From positions 275,906 through 339,905 of the forward strand of contig PLXC01000159.1 of the NCBI GenBank assembly GCA_003151275.1: a stretch of DNA of 64,000 bases, read 5' to 3'. The notes beneath the pieces were generated by a model. It was not told the DNA's origin. It was given only the letters and a program-made list of their open reading frames with translations, and ran no database searches. Positions 15,992-25,818 of the stretch are shown here, piece after piece. This stretch comes from Candidatus Melainabacteria bacterium. GTDB lineage: Bacteria; Cyanobacteriota; Vampirovibrionia; Obscuribacterales; Obscuribacteraceae. The translations under genes were made by a program, and so were the position numbers. How positions within the stretch are numbered: the first letter of the stretch is position 1; each line of letters begins with the position of its first letter.

Positions 15992-18097
15992 CTAATTGTT
16001 ATTGCTGTTGTCGCTACCAGGGGCTCTAAGAACATACAAATTATGTCTGCCGAATCTTCCGCCCGGCACGAACGATCCGCCTTGTTCCAAGGTGTGATGC
16101 TGCCAGGTTGTTCTGCTGGAGCTATTGTCATACGACCAAACTTGACCGCCTTTAATCTCACCGATGATGCCGATGTGTGCGTTTCCACCACCATTGTCTC
16201 CATAAACAACGTCACCTGTGTGGAATTGAGACTTGTCCGTTATTTGAATTTTCTGATATCCCTTGCCTTGCAACTTGGCGGCGAGGTCCTCGACACCAGC
16301 TGAGCCTTCGCCCTGCCTGAGTACTCCAGCCTCTTGCAAAACCTTAGACACAGAAGCGGCGCAACCGAGATTTCCACCCTCGCAAGCTCCAGCCCATGGG
16401 GTTTGAGCCCACAACTGCTTGCCGACATCTCCAGACGCCATAGCAACAACTTTGCCATTAGCCTCCGAAACATCGATCCGATCAGAACCAAACTGCCCAG
16501 CCAAAGCCAGTTTGTACATGTTGTTGGCTGCGTCTTGATACTTTTGATTGCCGGGATTGGCTAGGTCGGATTCACTTGGTGTTCGACCAAGGAACATAGC
16601 CAGAGCCAACTTGCCAGCATCCTTCTCACCAAGATCCTTGGTTGTGTCGATGCCCATGGCCTTGCCAAAATGCTCGATCCGATCTTTCGCGATCGTTTCT
16701 TGCAGGTCCTTGGGCATGTTATCGTGCACATCTTTGGCTGTGATGGCGCCATGCTTTCCGTCCATCTTGCCGATGAAGTCTGAGAATTTACCAGGATCGA
16801 AGTGGGCCGCGAAATCCTTTGAAACCTTGCCATCTTGCGCAAGTTTCCCCATCATCGCTTTCATTTTTTCAGGATGCTTCTTCATATCAGCAAGGAATGC
16901 GGCTAGCTTTGCTGGGTCTGGTGGATCACCGAGATCTACGCCGAACATGTTGCCAAGCCAAGCTCCAATATTGAATTGATTCATGGAATAACGACCGACA
17001 CCATAGCTGCCGTCGCTGCGTCTGGCCACGTTATCGTAAGGATGCGCTTTGTCTTGAACACCTGCCAGAGCCGAGATCGTATCTTCAACGGCTTGCACAG
17101 GTGGCGTCGTATCCCGAGCCGGAGCTTGCCCATCACGTGATGAGATCGCGCCATCGCCACTAGGAGAGAACGAATCATGACCACCGCCGCTGCCGCCGAC
17201 ACGATTCATCCGCCCAGATGCGTCGCCTGCAGCGGGTGGAACATCAGGTACTGGAGGATTGTGTATATCAGGCACGGGTGGCTTGCTGATATTGTTTTCA
17301 ATTGCTGATTCGACTTTGGGGTCAACCAAGTTTTGATTGTCTTCAATCGCTACTTTGCCATCTGGGGAAACCTTTTGATATGCGGGACTTGAAGCGACTC
17401 GATCGGCTAGATAAGGAACCAATCCGGCTAAACTTTCTTTTTGCTGAGGAGTGGGATCGCCAGTCTGTCCCGGGTCGCGCTCGACTTGAACAACTATATT
17501 TGCGTCAGGATTTTTTTCTGGATTATGCAAACATTCAACCGTTCCATCTTTTTTAACAACAAAATCGGGAGCTGAAGGAGGTGGAGAAACATTCGTGTCT
17601 TGATTTTGATAAACCACTGAAATCTTTGGTGTTTCGCCAGGTTTCAAAACATCGCCTGCATGCAACTGGTCGTTTGCATCGGATTGCTTATTGGCGAAGA
17701 TGGCATCACTACCGGTGCGCTGCAATATGTCACCAACAGGAGTTGCGCCATTGATCTTGGCTTCGCGTCCTTCGCCTGCTGAATGTTGGGTTGTTGTTCC
17801 GGCTGTCTTAGCAGGAATTTGGTCAGAAGCTCTCAGCGCCATGAAAGGGGGCGGAATATCGAGCGACGGTCTCTCAGCGATACTGCTCTTGGTGCCCAAA
17901 GGAGTAATGACGACGTGATCAGTTGGATGAGCCTCACGTGCCAATTTGTGGCCGTCTCCACCAGGACTGCTCAGCAACTTGGTCGACTGGTCGGTGATCG
18001 GTCTTCCAGCGGCGTTGTCGCCTACATTGGCGTGCCCAGTATGAGTGTCGCCACCAGCGGCAGCATTATGTCCATGGCCATGTCCGTGTCCGGTCAT
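15992..18097 (-). CDS. Large protein with C-terminal CHAP/NlpC-like cysteine peptidase domain
   Basis: A 701-residue protein starting MTGHGHGHGHN (ATG at 18095-18097, AGGTG upstream); an upstream in-frame ATG would add a doubtful 75 residues. The His/Gly run at the N terminus could bind metal. Residues about 20-340 are Pro/Asp/Gln-rich and low-complexity, about 340-530 are helical with many Lys/Asp residues, and about 560-690 carry the cysteine-peptidase features NLGCAASVSKVL (Cys579), GDVVYGDN and NAHIGIIG (His641). That Cys...GDVV...H order is the CHAP/NlpC arrangement of peptidoglycan amidases. No signal peptide is seen. The large VIT-vWA gene lies 113 bp upstream on the same strand. Hydrolase activity on cell wall is inferred, not shown. 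Confidence 0.65.
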   Translation of the reverse strand: MTGHGHGHGHNAAAGGDTHTGHANVGDNAAGRPITDQSTKLLSSPGGDGHKLAREAHPTDHVVITPLGTKSSIAERPSLDIPPPFMALRASDQIPAKTAGTTTQHSAGEGREAKINGATPVGDILQRTGSDAIFANKQSDANDQLHAGDVLKPGETPKISVVYQNQDTNVSPPPSAPDFVVKKDGTVECLHNPEKNPDANIVVQVERDPGQTGDPTPQQKESLAGLVPYLADRVASSPAYQKVSPDGKVAIEDNQNLVDPKVESAIENNISKPPVPDIHNPPVPDVPPAAGDASGRMNRVGGSGGGHDSFSPSGDGAISSRDGQAPARDTTPPVQAVEDTISALAGVQDKAHPYDNVARRSDGSYGVGRYSMNQFNIGAWLGNMFGVDLGDPPDPAKLAAFLADMKKHPEKMKAMMGKLAQDGKVSKDFAAHFDPGKFSDFIGKMDGKHGAITAKDVHDNMPKDLQETIAKDRIEHFGKAMGIDTTKDLGEKDAGKLALAMFLGRTPSESDLANPGNQKYQDAANNMYKLALAGQFGSDRIDVSEANGKVVAMASGDVGKQLWAQTPWAGACEGGNLGCAASVSKVLQEAGVLRQGEGSAGVEDLAAKLQGKGYQKIQITDKSQFHTGDVVYGDNGGGNAHIGIIGEIKGGQVWSYDNSSSRTTWQHHTLEQGGSFVPGGRFGRHNLYVLRAPGSDNSNNN

Positions 18098-18210
18098 CAG
18101 AGCACCTACTAAGAAAGGGGGTTGCGTCGGGGAACGACAATATTGGAAGGCCAAGATAATATATGCTTCATCGTCGCGGTTCCATGGGAGAACTACGTAG
18201 ATGGCACCCT

Positions 18211-21200
18211 CTATTTGTGTGATTTTGGCTGCGACATTGCCTTGAGCAATTTGAAGACGGCAAACATGGACATGAACACCAAGAAAAATATTGCCAAACC
18301 GTCTCGTATACCCTCGAACCACATAGACATAGGCGCAGGACTACCAAGGGCTCGCGCATAATATACTCGTTCTTGTTGTTGAGGCTGGACACTGAACTGA
18401 CTTAGCCGGCTTAGATCAAAATCAAACGGTGCGGGTTGCGATTGAGCTTGCTCGTTCGACTGACCATAGCGAGGATCGACAGGAGCTCCTATAAACCCCG
18501 GCAATGCAGGTGGGGGTGCTGGCGCGGCCGAGGATGTGGAAGCAGATGAAGATGCTGGTGCACCATCGACTGGCAGCCATCCCCCCTCCTGCCCTTGTGG
18601 TCCGATGGTGCCATTCGTTGCGCCCTGAAGCGAAGGGGCTTGAGCAGCTGGCACTGCCAGAACGGCTTCATCTTCCCTCTGATCGTTCACCGAGGGGCTG
18701 TCTAGTTGTTTGGCGCTGTAAGAGCTCTTGTTTTCATGCGCAGATTCGAATTGATCTTTAGCACCACCGCCTGCACTCTGCCCCACTTTTTTCTGCTCTA
18801 GCATTTCACTGGAGGATGTGTGAGAGCTCACACTTTTGCCTGCCGACTCAAGCACCGGCTCAGCGGTGGGATGAGTTTGTGTGGAAAGAAACACTTGCCC
18901 TTTTTCTTTCTCACGTGCAAAATCCCACCTTGCAGCCGTCCGCATTTCTTTCTCATCTACAGAAGCTGCTGACGAGAGATTGTTCAATTGTGCAGTCACT
19001 TTGTTGAACGCTCCAGTCGTCAACTGATCGATTACTCCCAATGATGATGGAGACGCCGGCTTTAGTGCAGCCTTGGCTGGAGCAGGATGATTTGATGGAA
19101 CCAAATCAGTGACAACGGCGCTTGAGACAGGACTAACCAGATGGTATTTTTCCGCCAACAATAGTGCTGGTCCTTGGTCTGCTGAACGATAACTCTCAAG
19201 CAGTTTTTGATACCCATAAAGTTGAGCAACAGCAGGAACATTGTTCAGTAATTTCACACCTGCCGCTGGAACCGCAGGCACACTGTCCGTGAAGTTCGCC
19301 CCTGCCGCGGGCACTGCCACACCCTCGGCTGTCGGCTTCCCGCCTGCTGTTAGAGGCGCACCATGCCATTCTTCAAATTGATCGCTCTTGCTCGAGGTTG
19401 GCTGCCATGATTGAAACAATCTACTCAAGTCAGTAGCAATATTGCCTGTTCTAGGCACTCTCACGACATTCGCAATCGGGTCCATATCATTCAGGAGTTC
19501 ATTTGGTCCAGCCGCGACTTGCAAGTCGAACAGCCGCGGACTTGCGGATGGACGTTGAAGCAAATTTTTGAGTAGTTTCTTGTCGACACTGCTAACCGGC
19601 TGAGCACCGTGAATCCACAATACAGCGGGGGCGACCGTTAAACTATCTATCAACCTCTGATCATCAGCATGTCCGCCTACTGGACGATACATTTGCAAGA
19701 ATGATAATTGCCTGGCAAATTCAGGTGTATTCGCATTATCCTGACCACCAAGATAAGTGGTTTCGTCGCCCACAACTACAATCTGTGTCTTTACTGCAGA
19801 CGGAATGTTCTTCAAGCCGGCGGCCATGTCTTGGACATAGTGTTGCATGGACGCGGAGCCGTCAATAAGAACAACTAATTTTTCCGGCATTTTGTACGTT
19901 GGCGATGTTGCCCATCGTGCTACTTTCGACCCGTCGTTGGCGATCGTGTTATTTGTCACCGCAACGAGACATTTGGGATCACGCGCGAAATTAACCACAC
20001 CAGCAAATCTGGCTAACTGTGTTGGTTCCAGAGCGAAAACAGCCTGGTGCTGTTCACCCAGATCAGCCATACTGACCTTGGATACAGGCACCTTAATCGA
20101 ATTATTTGAATTGATACTAACGTTATCTGGCACTTCAAACTGGAAATTGCGTTCTTCGAAAGCCGGCAACACGAGAGCGGCACTCTTCTTATCTTCATTG
20201 AGGATAAGCGGTGCAGCTATCTTCAGGCGAACTTTCATGGTGCTCTCTGGTTGGACAGGAAAACACTGAATCAGGATTTGATCCAGTCCACATGTGCTGA
20301 CAAGAAGTGGGTCTTTGCGTTCCACTACTGCTTGTTTATAAATAGCTCGAGCGACACTTCGCACAAGAATGGTGGCATCACGTTCCACTCCATTAACAGT
20401 GACCGTCGCTTTAGTAACCACCCCGCCTGGTGGCAAGAGGATCTTAGCCCGAGCTTCTCGATCAAATTTCGAGACGTTACTCAATGTGATCGACCAATCC
20501 AAATCCGCGACAGCCGCGTCGGCATTGACTGACCCAATTACAGTTGCATCCGAAACCGACAATCCACGGGCAACTCCGCTGACATTTTCTCCCGCGATAT
20601 CAGCATCCAAATCGAATTCATCCTGCACACCAGCGTTCAGTCCATCTGGATCATCGACCAATCCTGCATGCTGGATGGTAGCGCGGGCGGAGCTTGGAAT
20701 CGGAACTGAGTTGAATGGTTTTCCTGTTACTTTGTAGAAAATCGAGCGGGCATTTTCGATGCTCAGCGGATGTCCACTCTCATAAAGCGAGCCGAGGATA
20801 TCAGTTGCCCGTCCTGATCTTTCGTAGCATGCGCGCAGCATCACTTCCTCGCTGCCGTAATGACGCAGCCACTGAATTCCTTGCTTCTCGGTTGGAGGAG
20901 CGGCAGCCAGACTCAAGTTCATCCGCGTCATTGTAGACGGCAGTTCGACTGCAACAACCAAGCAAAGCACGATCAAATGACCAATGTGTTCAACTTGATG
21001 GGGATCGAAAAACGTCTTCTTACCTGACGCCAGGCGGCATACAGTCTTCCCGCTCAGCCAGGAACAAGGTATGGACAACAACGGCGCGAAGCCAAGCAAC
21101 CCAAAGCCAAACAACAAGGTGTACATCGCCGAATGTGGTGTCAGCGGCAAAAACATCAACGCGTAAAGACAACCGATGCCCATCGCCATGCCGCTAATGA

Positions 21201-21561
21201 GAGCCATGAAACCATAATGAGGCGACATATCCTTTCGTCCCGAAAGCCAAGCCATGAAGCTACTTAGGGGGATAAGAAGAAATAGAATGACGTGACTTGG
21301 CGACGGAAATGGATCGAAAAAATGTTGGGCACAAAAATGAGTCGTTAACTCGAAAACCATTGCCACAAGCGGCAGAATTACTCCAAAAAACAAAAAAATG
21401 GGTCCATGTTTGCCAGGAGCGATTTTACTGGCAGGAATTCCCCTATGCTGGAGCAAATTAGCTATGCGCTTTGTTCTGGTAACGCCAACAGCACGATGAT
21501 CTGGGCGCGCAGCAGTCGCGCTGCTCTTTTGCGTTTGGCCACCCTGGTTATGTTCGACCAT
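18211..21561 (-). CDS. VIT and von Willebrand factor A domain integral membrane protein
   Basis: A 1116-residue protein. Residues 52-205 hold about five hydrophobic membrane helices. Residues 352-452 match a VIT domain (LDWSITLSNVSKFDREA, ATVTVNGVERDATI, CGLDQILIQCFPVQP), and a vWA domain begins near 560 with the MIDAS DGSAS (Asp567, Ser569, Ser571). Residues about 760-1050 are Pro/Ala/Ser/Gln-rich and probably extended. A final membrane helix (about 1080-1105, GLAIFFLVFMSMFAVF) is followed by a basic tail. ATG at 21559-21561 with GAGGGA upstream. Similar N-terminal-helices-VIT-vWA layouts occur in exosortase-associated membrane proteins, but I see no exosortase here. It is probably a surface adhesion or sensing protein and probably cotranscribed with the CHAP-like gene. 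Confidence 0.75.
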   Translation of the reverse strand: MVEHNQGGQTQKSSATAARPDHRAVGVTRTKRIANLLQHRGIPASKIAPGKHGPIFLFFGVILPLVAMVFELTTHFCAQHFFDPFPSPSHVILFLLIPLSSFMAWLSGRKDMSPHYGFMALISGMAMGIGCLYALMFLPLTPHSAMYTLLFGFGLLGFAPLLSIPCSWLSGKTVCRLASGKKTFFDPHQVEHIGHLIVLCLVVAVELPSTMTRMNLSLAAAPPTEKQGIQWLRHYGSEEVMLRACYERSGRATDILGSLYESGHPLSIENARSIFYKVTGKPFNSVPIPSSARATIQHAGLVDDPDGLNAGVQDEFDLDADIAGENVSGVARGLSVSDATVIGSVNADAAVADLDWSITLSNVSKFDREARAKILLPPGGVVTKATVTVNGVERDATILVRSVARAIYKQAVVERKDPLLVSTCGLDQILIQCFPVQPESTMKVRLKIAAPLILNEDKKSAALVLPAFEERNFQFEVPDNVSINSNNSIKVPVSKVSMADLGEQHQAVFALEPTQLARFAGVVNFARDPKCLVAVTNNTIANDGSKVARWATSPTYKMPEKLVVLIDGSASMQHYVQDMAAGLKNIPSAVKTQIVVVGDETTYLGGQDNANTPEFARQLSFLQMYRPVGGHADDQRLIDSLTVAPAVLWIHGAQPVSSVDKKLLKNLLQRPSASPRLFDLQVAAGPNELLNDMDPIANVVRVPRTGNIATDLSRLFQSWQPTSSKSDQFEEWHGAPLTAGGKPTAEGVAVPAAGANFTDSVPAVPAAGVKLLNNVPAVAQLYGYQKLLESYRSADQGPALLLAEKYHLVSPVSSAVVTDLVPSNHPAPAKAALKPASPSSLGVIDQLTTGAFNKVTAQLNNLSSAASVDEKEMRTAARWDFAREKEKGQVFLSTQTHPTAEPVLESAGKSVSSHTSSSEMLEQKKVGQSAGGGAKDQFESAHENKSSYSAKQLDSPSVNDQREDEAVLAVPAAQAPSLQGATNGTIGPQGQEGGWLPVDGAPASSSASTSSAAPAPPPALPGFIGAPVDPRYGQSNEQAQSQPAPFDFDLSRLSQFSVQPQQQERVYYARALGSPAPMSMWFEGIRDGLAIFFLVFMSMFAVFKLLKAMSQPKSHK

Positions 21562-21714
21562 GCCCGTCCCTCAAGTCGCAGTTACCGACTTAACCATCCT
21601 AGCGGACATCACCAGTTCCGGAAGTAGGGATTTCACTGAACTAAGGTTTTCCCTGTTCTCGTATCGACGTGAGCGCTCTAGAATGTAGTTAAGAATTGCC
21701 CGAGGAGAAATCGA

Positions 21715-22335
21715 TTGTTTGAAATACTTGGCGGAATTATTGTTTTAACAATAATGGTAGTCCTCTCTGGTATCAAAGTCGTCAAAGAGCACGACCGGCT
21801 CGTAGTTTTCCGTTGCGGCAAAGCGGTCGCCGAAAAGGGTCCAGGGTTCCAACTGATATTGCCAATCATCGATAAAGCGCAAGTTGTTGACACTCGAATT
21901 GTCACGTTGCCCATTCAATTGATTGAGGCGATGACCTCAGATAATATGTCCATCAAAGTCTCAGCCCTCTGCATGTACCAAATCGTTGACGCCAAAAGAG
22001 CGGTAACGAAGGTCGAAAATGTCGCCAAGGCTGCCAAAGAGTTAGCCGAAGGAGCCTTGCGAACCGCTGTAGGCAACAACGATTTACGTCATTTAGTATC
22101 CGACCGTAAGCGTGTCAATTTCAATTTGAAAAACATCTTGGATCGACAAACAAAGGACTTTGGCATTCGCATTTATAAAATCGAACTCAAGGAAGTAAGA
22201 GTCTCGCGCGAAATCCGCAAAGCGCTGGCGAAACGCAATCTCCAGATTGATCGAGCCGCTAACGGAAATGGTGGAAGCACTGAACTCAAGCTGGCGACAG
22301 AGCTTCACGCAGACATGATTAACCGCCTGAGTTAA
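21715..22335 (+). CDS. SPFH/band-7 (stomatin-like) protein
   Basis: A 206-residue stomatin/prohibitin-type protein. It has one N-terminal membrane segment (residues 4-21), then the band-7 domain: KEHDRLVVFRCGKAVAEKGPGFQLILPIIDK, VDTRIVTLP, and the helical stretch around ALRTAVGNNDLRHLVSDRKRV. It is shorter than typical stomatins (about 250-290) and lacks a long C-terminal coiled coil. Start is TTG at 21715, supported by GAGGAG eight bases upstream; no ATG is near. It is divergent from the VIT-vWA gene. A membrane-microdomain scaffold role is the family expectation, and the usual NfeD partner is not adjacent. Confidence 0.85.
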   Translation: MFEILGGIIVLTIMVVLSGIKVVKEHDRLVVFRCGKAVAEKGPGFQLILPIIDKAQVVDTRIVTLPIQLIEAMTSDNMSIKVSALCMYQIVDAKRAVTKVENVAKAAKELAEGALRTAVGNNDLRHLVSDRKRVNFNLKNILDRQTKDFGIRIYKIELKEVRVSREIRKALAKRNLQIDRAANGNGGSTELKLATELHADMINRLS

Positions 22336-22395
22336 TTGAGTTAATCACCACAAATCGGATGATTCGATTTTGAGAAAAAATTTGCTTAGTTTTGA

Positions 22396-23730
22396 ATGTG
22401 CTGTTCCCTAATGAATTCTCTCGATAATGAGAACAAACTCTGGAACTTTGCCGGTTCAATCGGTTGGCTGATCGACAGAGCAGCCGAAACGGAACAGATT
22501 TTGGGCACCGTTTGGTTGGTTGCAGAAGGTCAGGTTGCAACATGCGCTACGCTTGTTGTGCCGTATGAGGATATTTTGGATGCTCTGATTGTCAGGTTCC
22601 CAGCGACAGGTGAGGTTTGGGCTGTTAAAGACGCCAAGTTCCACACCGGATTCGATCGCTGGCTAGCCAAGCGCGCCCTTACCCAGTCCGCTTTTCACCC
22701 TTCTATTAGTGTGGCCAACCAGCAGCATAATGTTGTAGTTCTGCGCCTGTCAGACAAAATCAGGGAACTCGATCAAAGCACGATCCTGAAATTTAACCGA
22801 CTCCTGCTGAGGATACTACCGCAGGAAAAAACCGGTTTCTCCGGTCGAGTCACTAATGTTGAGCTGACTAGCATTCTCCAGCTTCTGGTCAGCGCCAGAC
22901 GAGAAGGAACAATAGTCATTTGCGATCCACGCAAAAGACCGATCGCAAGGATATTTTGCGAAGATGGGCGCATCGCTTATGCAAAATTTGGACAGAGCAC
23001 CAACGAAGAAGCCATCTATAAGCTGATCTGTTCGTCGTTTAGCGGCTACTTCTATTTTCAAGAAGAATCCCGTCCTGAATGGTGCGATTTTAGCCGGATG
23101 CTTACGACGGTGACATCTGTTGTGATGGAAGGATACCGGAGACTGGAGCTCAAGACAAAGCTTCTTGAGGAGGTCGGCGGCGAATCTGCAGTGTTGCGCA
23201 AACGCAAATATCGACCACATTTTCAGAATCTGGCACCAAACACACAAGCAGATGCGCAAGTGGTCTGGTGTTATCTCTACGATGGAATGCCGGTCTCTCG
23301 CCTGTTGAGAGTAAGCGGATTAGACAGCAGCTTAGTGATCGCAGCGCTCCATGAGTTGATTAATCAGGACTACATCACGGTTAGCGATGCTCAAGCGATT
23401 CCCAACATAGCACCTGTCTGTTTGCCCCTGCCTAGATCAACCGAGGCGCCGCCCTCTCCTAGCGACCAAATCTTTGTCATTACTCAGGATGCGTCATTTA
23501 GCCCACATCTAGCAGCAGGACGAATAATCTGTGAGCGAAAACCAGGCGATCCGTTCCACCAAGTCCACACCCTCGCCCTACCCGAAGAGGCTCTGGGCAC
23601 GCCGATTTTCAAAGACGACGCAGTGATCGGGATGTATTGCGGGCAATTGATCCGAGATCAATCAGAGCCTCAAGAATTTGCCTACATGCAGCAGATGCTC
23701 TGGGTAGCAGCGTTGAACAGTTGTGTCTAA
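22396..23730 (+). CDS. DUF4388 (PATAN-like) protein with flanking trypsin-like halves
   Basis: A 444-residue cytoplasmic protein. Residues about 148-230 are a DUF4388 domain (GFSGRVTNVELTSILQLL, ARIFCEDGRIAYAKFG, FSGYFYFQEE), a module common in cyanobacterial and delta-proteobacterial signalling. The N-terminal 40-120 (GTVWLVAEGQVATCATLVVPY) and the C-terminal 370-430 (LGTPIFKDDAVIGMYCG) look like the two ends of a trypsin-like beta-barrel in which the catalytic His and Ser positions are replaced. Start is ATG 22396 or 22411; neither has a good ribosome site. The stop overlaps the stop of the convergent gene by 3 bp. Role unknown, probably regulatory. Confidence 0.6.
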   Translation: MCCSLMNSLDNENKLWNFAGSIGWLIDRAAETEQILGTVWLVAEGQVATCATLVVPYEDILDALIVRFPATGEVWAVKDAKFHTGFDRWLAKRALTQSAFHPSISVANQQHNVVVLRLSDKIRELDQSTILKFNRLLLRILPQEKTGFSGRVTNVELTSILQLLVSARREGTIVICDPRKRPIARIFCEDGRIAYAKFGQSTNEEAIYKLICSSFSGYFYFQEESRPEWCDFSRMLTTVTSVVMEGYRRLELKTKLLEEVGGESAVLRKRKYRPHFQNLAPNTQADAQVVWCYLYDGMPVSRLLRVSGLDSSLVIAALHELINQDYITVSDAQAIPNIAPVCLPLPRSTEAPPSPSDQIFVITQDASFSPHLAAGRIICERKPGDPFHQVHTLALPEEALGTPIFKDDAVIGMYCGQLIRDQSEPQEFAYMQQMLWVAALNSCV

Positions 23731-24299
23731 TCAATCGGTTGTGGCAGACCTGGCTTGACGGGATGAATTGTATAGTGTTTTGCCACGTCCTCAGGTGAAT
23801 GCAGCACAGGATTGGTCTTTTCATTAGATTTAGGATGTCCACCTTCGGCTGGGAAATAGCGATTTTCATTGACGTGTCCTCCGCTCTCAGCTGCAGCACC
23901 AAGCACTACCGCATTGTATTTGCCAACATCCTTGATGGATTTATGTGTGAGCTGGAAGTCTTTCAGAGCATCCAAAGTATCTGAATGACCGTGATGAGCC
24001 TTTCTTTCTTCGTTGACCTTATGCGCTATATTTTTCGCATCTGTCAATTCCAAATCAGTCAGCGAGCTGATGGATTTGTCGATATCTTTGTGCAAGTGAT
24101 CCAGTTTGCCTTTACTTTTAGCGTCTGGACCGGCGAAGTCTTGATCTACTAAACTCTGACCCTTCAAGGTTGCGCGGAAGGCATCCATTTGAGCGTGCAA
24201 TTCGGAAGTTGCTCCTTGGTCTTTATGGGCGCCGTGGTCGGGCACCTTCACGGCTTCCACGCGTTGTCCCGAGTTTGCTTCGAATGCTGCTTGTGACAT
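23727..24299 (-). CDS. Orphan His/Lys/Asp-rich protein, 190 aa
   Basis: ATG at 24297-24299 with AAGGGG upstream. The 190-residue product (MSQAAFEANSGQRVEAVKV...) is hydrophilic and helix-rich, with repeated His-Lys-Asp stretches (DHLHKDIDKSISSLTDLE, KAHHGHSD) and a Pro-rich C terminus. No signal peptide, membrane segment or catalytic signature. In tone it resembles the helical part of the 15992 protein and the 5174 orphan, so these may be lineage-specific relatives, but I cannot align them confidently. Convergent overlap with the DUF4388 gene. Confidence 0.55.
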   Translation of the reverse strand: MSQAAFEANSGQRVEAVKVPDHGAHKDQGATSELHAQMDAFRATLKGQSLVDQDFAGPDAKSKGKLDHLHKDIDKSISSLTDLELTDAKNIAHKVNEERKAHHGHSDTLDALKDFQLTHKSIKDVGKYNAVVLGAAAESGGHVNENRYFPAEGGHPKSNEKTNPVLHSPEDVAKHYTIHPVKPGLPQPID

Positions 24300-24506
24300 T
24301 GTTTAATTCCCCTTGAATATTCGCCTTGCCGTTACATGATGCCAATTTCGTTTTGATAGAGCTCTGTAGCTCTATCGGCTGCGCCGTGCACGAAATTCAG
24401 ACTCCATTAAACTAACTCAACCTACGTGAGAGAAATGTGAGACTTCTGTTCGGGCTGAAAACTCGCGAGACGGGTATCATGGGTGCTCTCCACAAAATGA
24501 CAAGAG

Positions 24507-25703
24507 ATGGCTAGCCTGCTCGAAACAGTACAGACTGCGTCAGTCGCCAAACAAAACCAACAGTCGGTTCGCACTGATCGAAAGATTCAGTTCAGCTATG
24601 CTGCGCTCGCTTTCGCGGTAGTAATTTGCGCCGACCTGGCGGCCCGGTCGTTCTACCATCCCGACCCGTACCAATCAGCAAACCGAAGCTGGGCATGGTG
24701 GGCAGTACAGGACCTTCGGGCTCAGAAGCGGGCGGATGTAGCAATCTTTGGCTCATCGCTTATGCTTGCCGCCTTGAACGATGGTGACTCAACTTTCGTC
24801 AACAGACCGTTTGATGCAGTCATGCATCATCGCGCTTTTTACCTTGAACAGCTGCTCGGAAAAAGGCTTGGCAAGCCAGTCCAAACTGCCAGCCTGGCGA
24901 TTGGTGGACAAATGGCCAGCGACGTTTATGCGCTGGCGACTACACTATTTACACGCAATCCCAAGCCTGCAGCAATTGTTTGGGGCATTGCACCGAGGGA
25001 CTTTCTGGACAGCAGCTTCACTAATCCAGATAGCTCAGAGACAGTGCGATACATGAATAAAGTGTCGGGTTCAACCGACACTTTATCGACTAAACGCCGG
25101 ATCTTGTGGGACAGAGTGCAGAACGTGGCAGATGGCAGTTTCTATCTCTATGGCAAGCGAGGCGATTTGGTGGCGGCGACATTGCCGTTTGCCAGAACCG
25201 CATTGAAGAAAGTCACGCCCGGTACTGACTTAGACACGGTGCGAACTCCTTCGCCACTGCTCGAATATGCCATGAAAAATCTGCCGGAGGATAACGGCGT
25301 AGACCAGTGGCGCGTCACGCCCTATTCTCCGAACAAAGTATTTGCCGACAATACGGCCGAATACATGATGCGCTACCACCCATTTAAGCCAAAAGTACTC
25401 GAGACGCAACTGGGCTATTTTGAGAAATTTCTGGCCTTTTCAAAAGAGCAAGGAATAGCCGTGACGCTGGTAAACATGCCTCTTACTGCGGACAATCTTA
25501 AACTTCTTCCGCCTGGATCTTACGACACATATCTGACCAGCGTGAAAAGCCTAGCCACTAAATATGGTGCCCGGATTTTGGACTACAACGACAAAGGTTT
25601 GTTCGCACGCAGCGAATTCGCTGATACCGTGCATCTTAACGGGCTGGGTGGCAAACACTTCTTCGAGCTTGTCTCGCAACAAATGTCACCAAAGTTAAAG
25701 TAA
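24507..25703 (+). CDS. SGNH-hydrolase-like membrane-anchored protein (DltD/AlgX-type)
   Basis: A 398-residue protein with one N-terminal membrane segment (about 30-48) and an extracytoplasmic SGNH fold. The block I nucleophile region is AIFGSSLMLAAL (Ser in FGSS), the oxyanion region SLAIGGQ follows, and the catalytic Asp-x-x-His is ADTVHLNGLGGKHF near the C terminus. The spacing matches DltD/AlgX-like O-acyltransferase partners. No MBOAT acyltransferase gene is adjacent. ATG 24507. Likely role is O-acylation or deacylation of an envelope polymer; substrate unknown. Confidence 0.7.
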   Translation: MASLLETVQTASVAKQNQQSVRTDRKIQFSYAALAFAVVICADLAARSFYHPDPYQSANRSWAWWAVQDLRAQKRADVAIFGSSLMLAALNDGDSTFVNRPFDAVMHHRAFYLEQLLGKRLGKPVQTASLAIGGQMASDVYALATTLFTRNPKPAAIVWGIAPRDFLDSSFTNPDSSETVRYMNKVSGSTDTLSTKRRILWDRVQNVADGSFYLYGKRGDLVAATLPFARTALKKVTPGTDLDTVRTPSPLLEYAMKNLPEDNGVDQWRVTPYSPNKVFADNTAEYMMRYHPFKPKVLETQLGYFEKFLAFSKEQGIAVTLVNMPLTADNLKLLPPGSYDTYLTSVKSLATKYGARILDYNDKGLFARSEFADTVHLNGLGGKHFFELVSQQMSPKLK

Positions 25704-25792
25704 CAACCTGGCGGTGAGCTAGTGGTCAATGCACGGATGGTTCCGGAGGACGGGCATGCATAAGCATCCACACTCCGGACGGGCTGGGATTT

Positions 25793-25818
25793 GTTAGAAA
25801 AACGCGTTTTTTTCTGAC
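25793..25818. terminator. GTTAGAAA-type hairpin
   Basis: GTTAGAAA (25793-25800) pairs with TTTCTGAC (25811-25818, one G-T) around ACGCGTTTT. It lies in the 292-bp gap between the SGNH and Sel1 genes; another hairpin (TCCGGAG..CTCCGGA, about 25742-25779) is just upstream. Confidence 0.55.

Noticed and set aside
18098..18322. 75-residue extension of the CHAP-like protein
   Set aside because: No ribosome site, and sequence reads like antisense of a non-coding gap; the HGHGHGH start has an upstream AGGTG.
18211..21561. Assignment of the VIT-vWA protein to the exosortase-linked MSEP-CTERM family
   Set aside because: The architecture is similar, but there is no exosortase gene and I could not confirm the diagnostic C-terminal motif.
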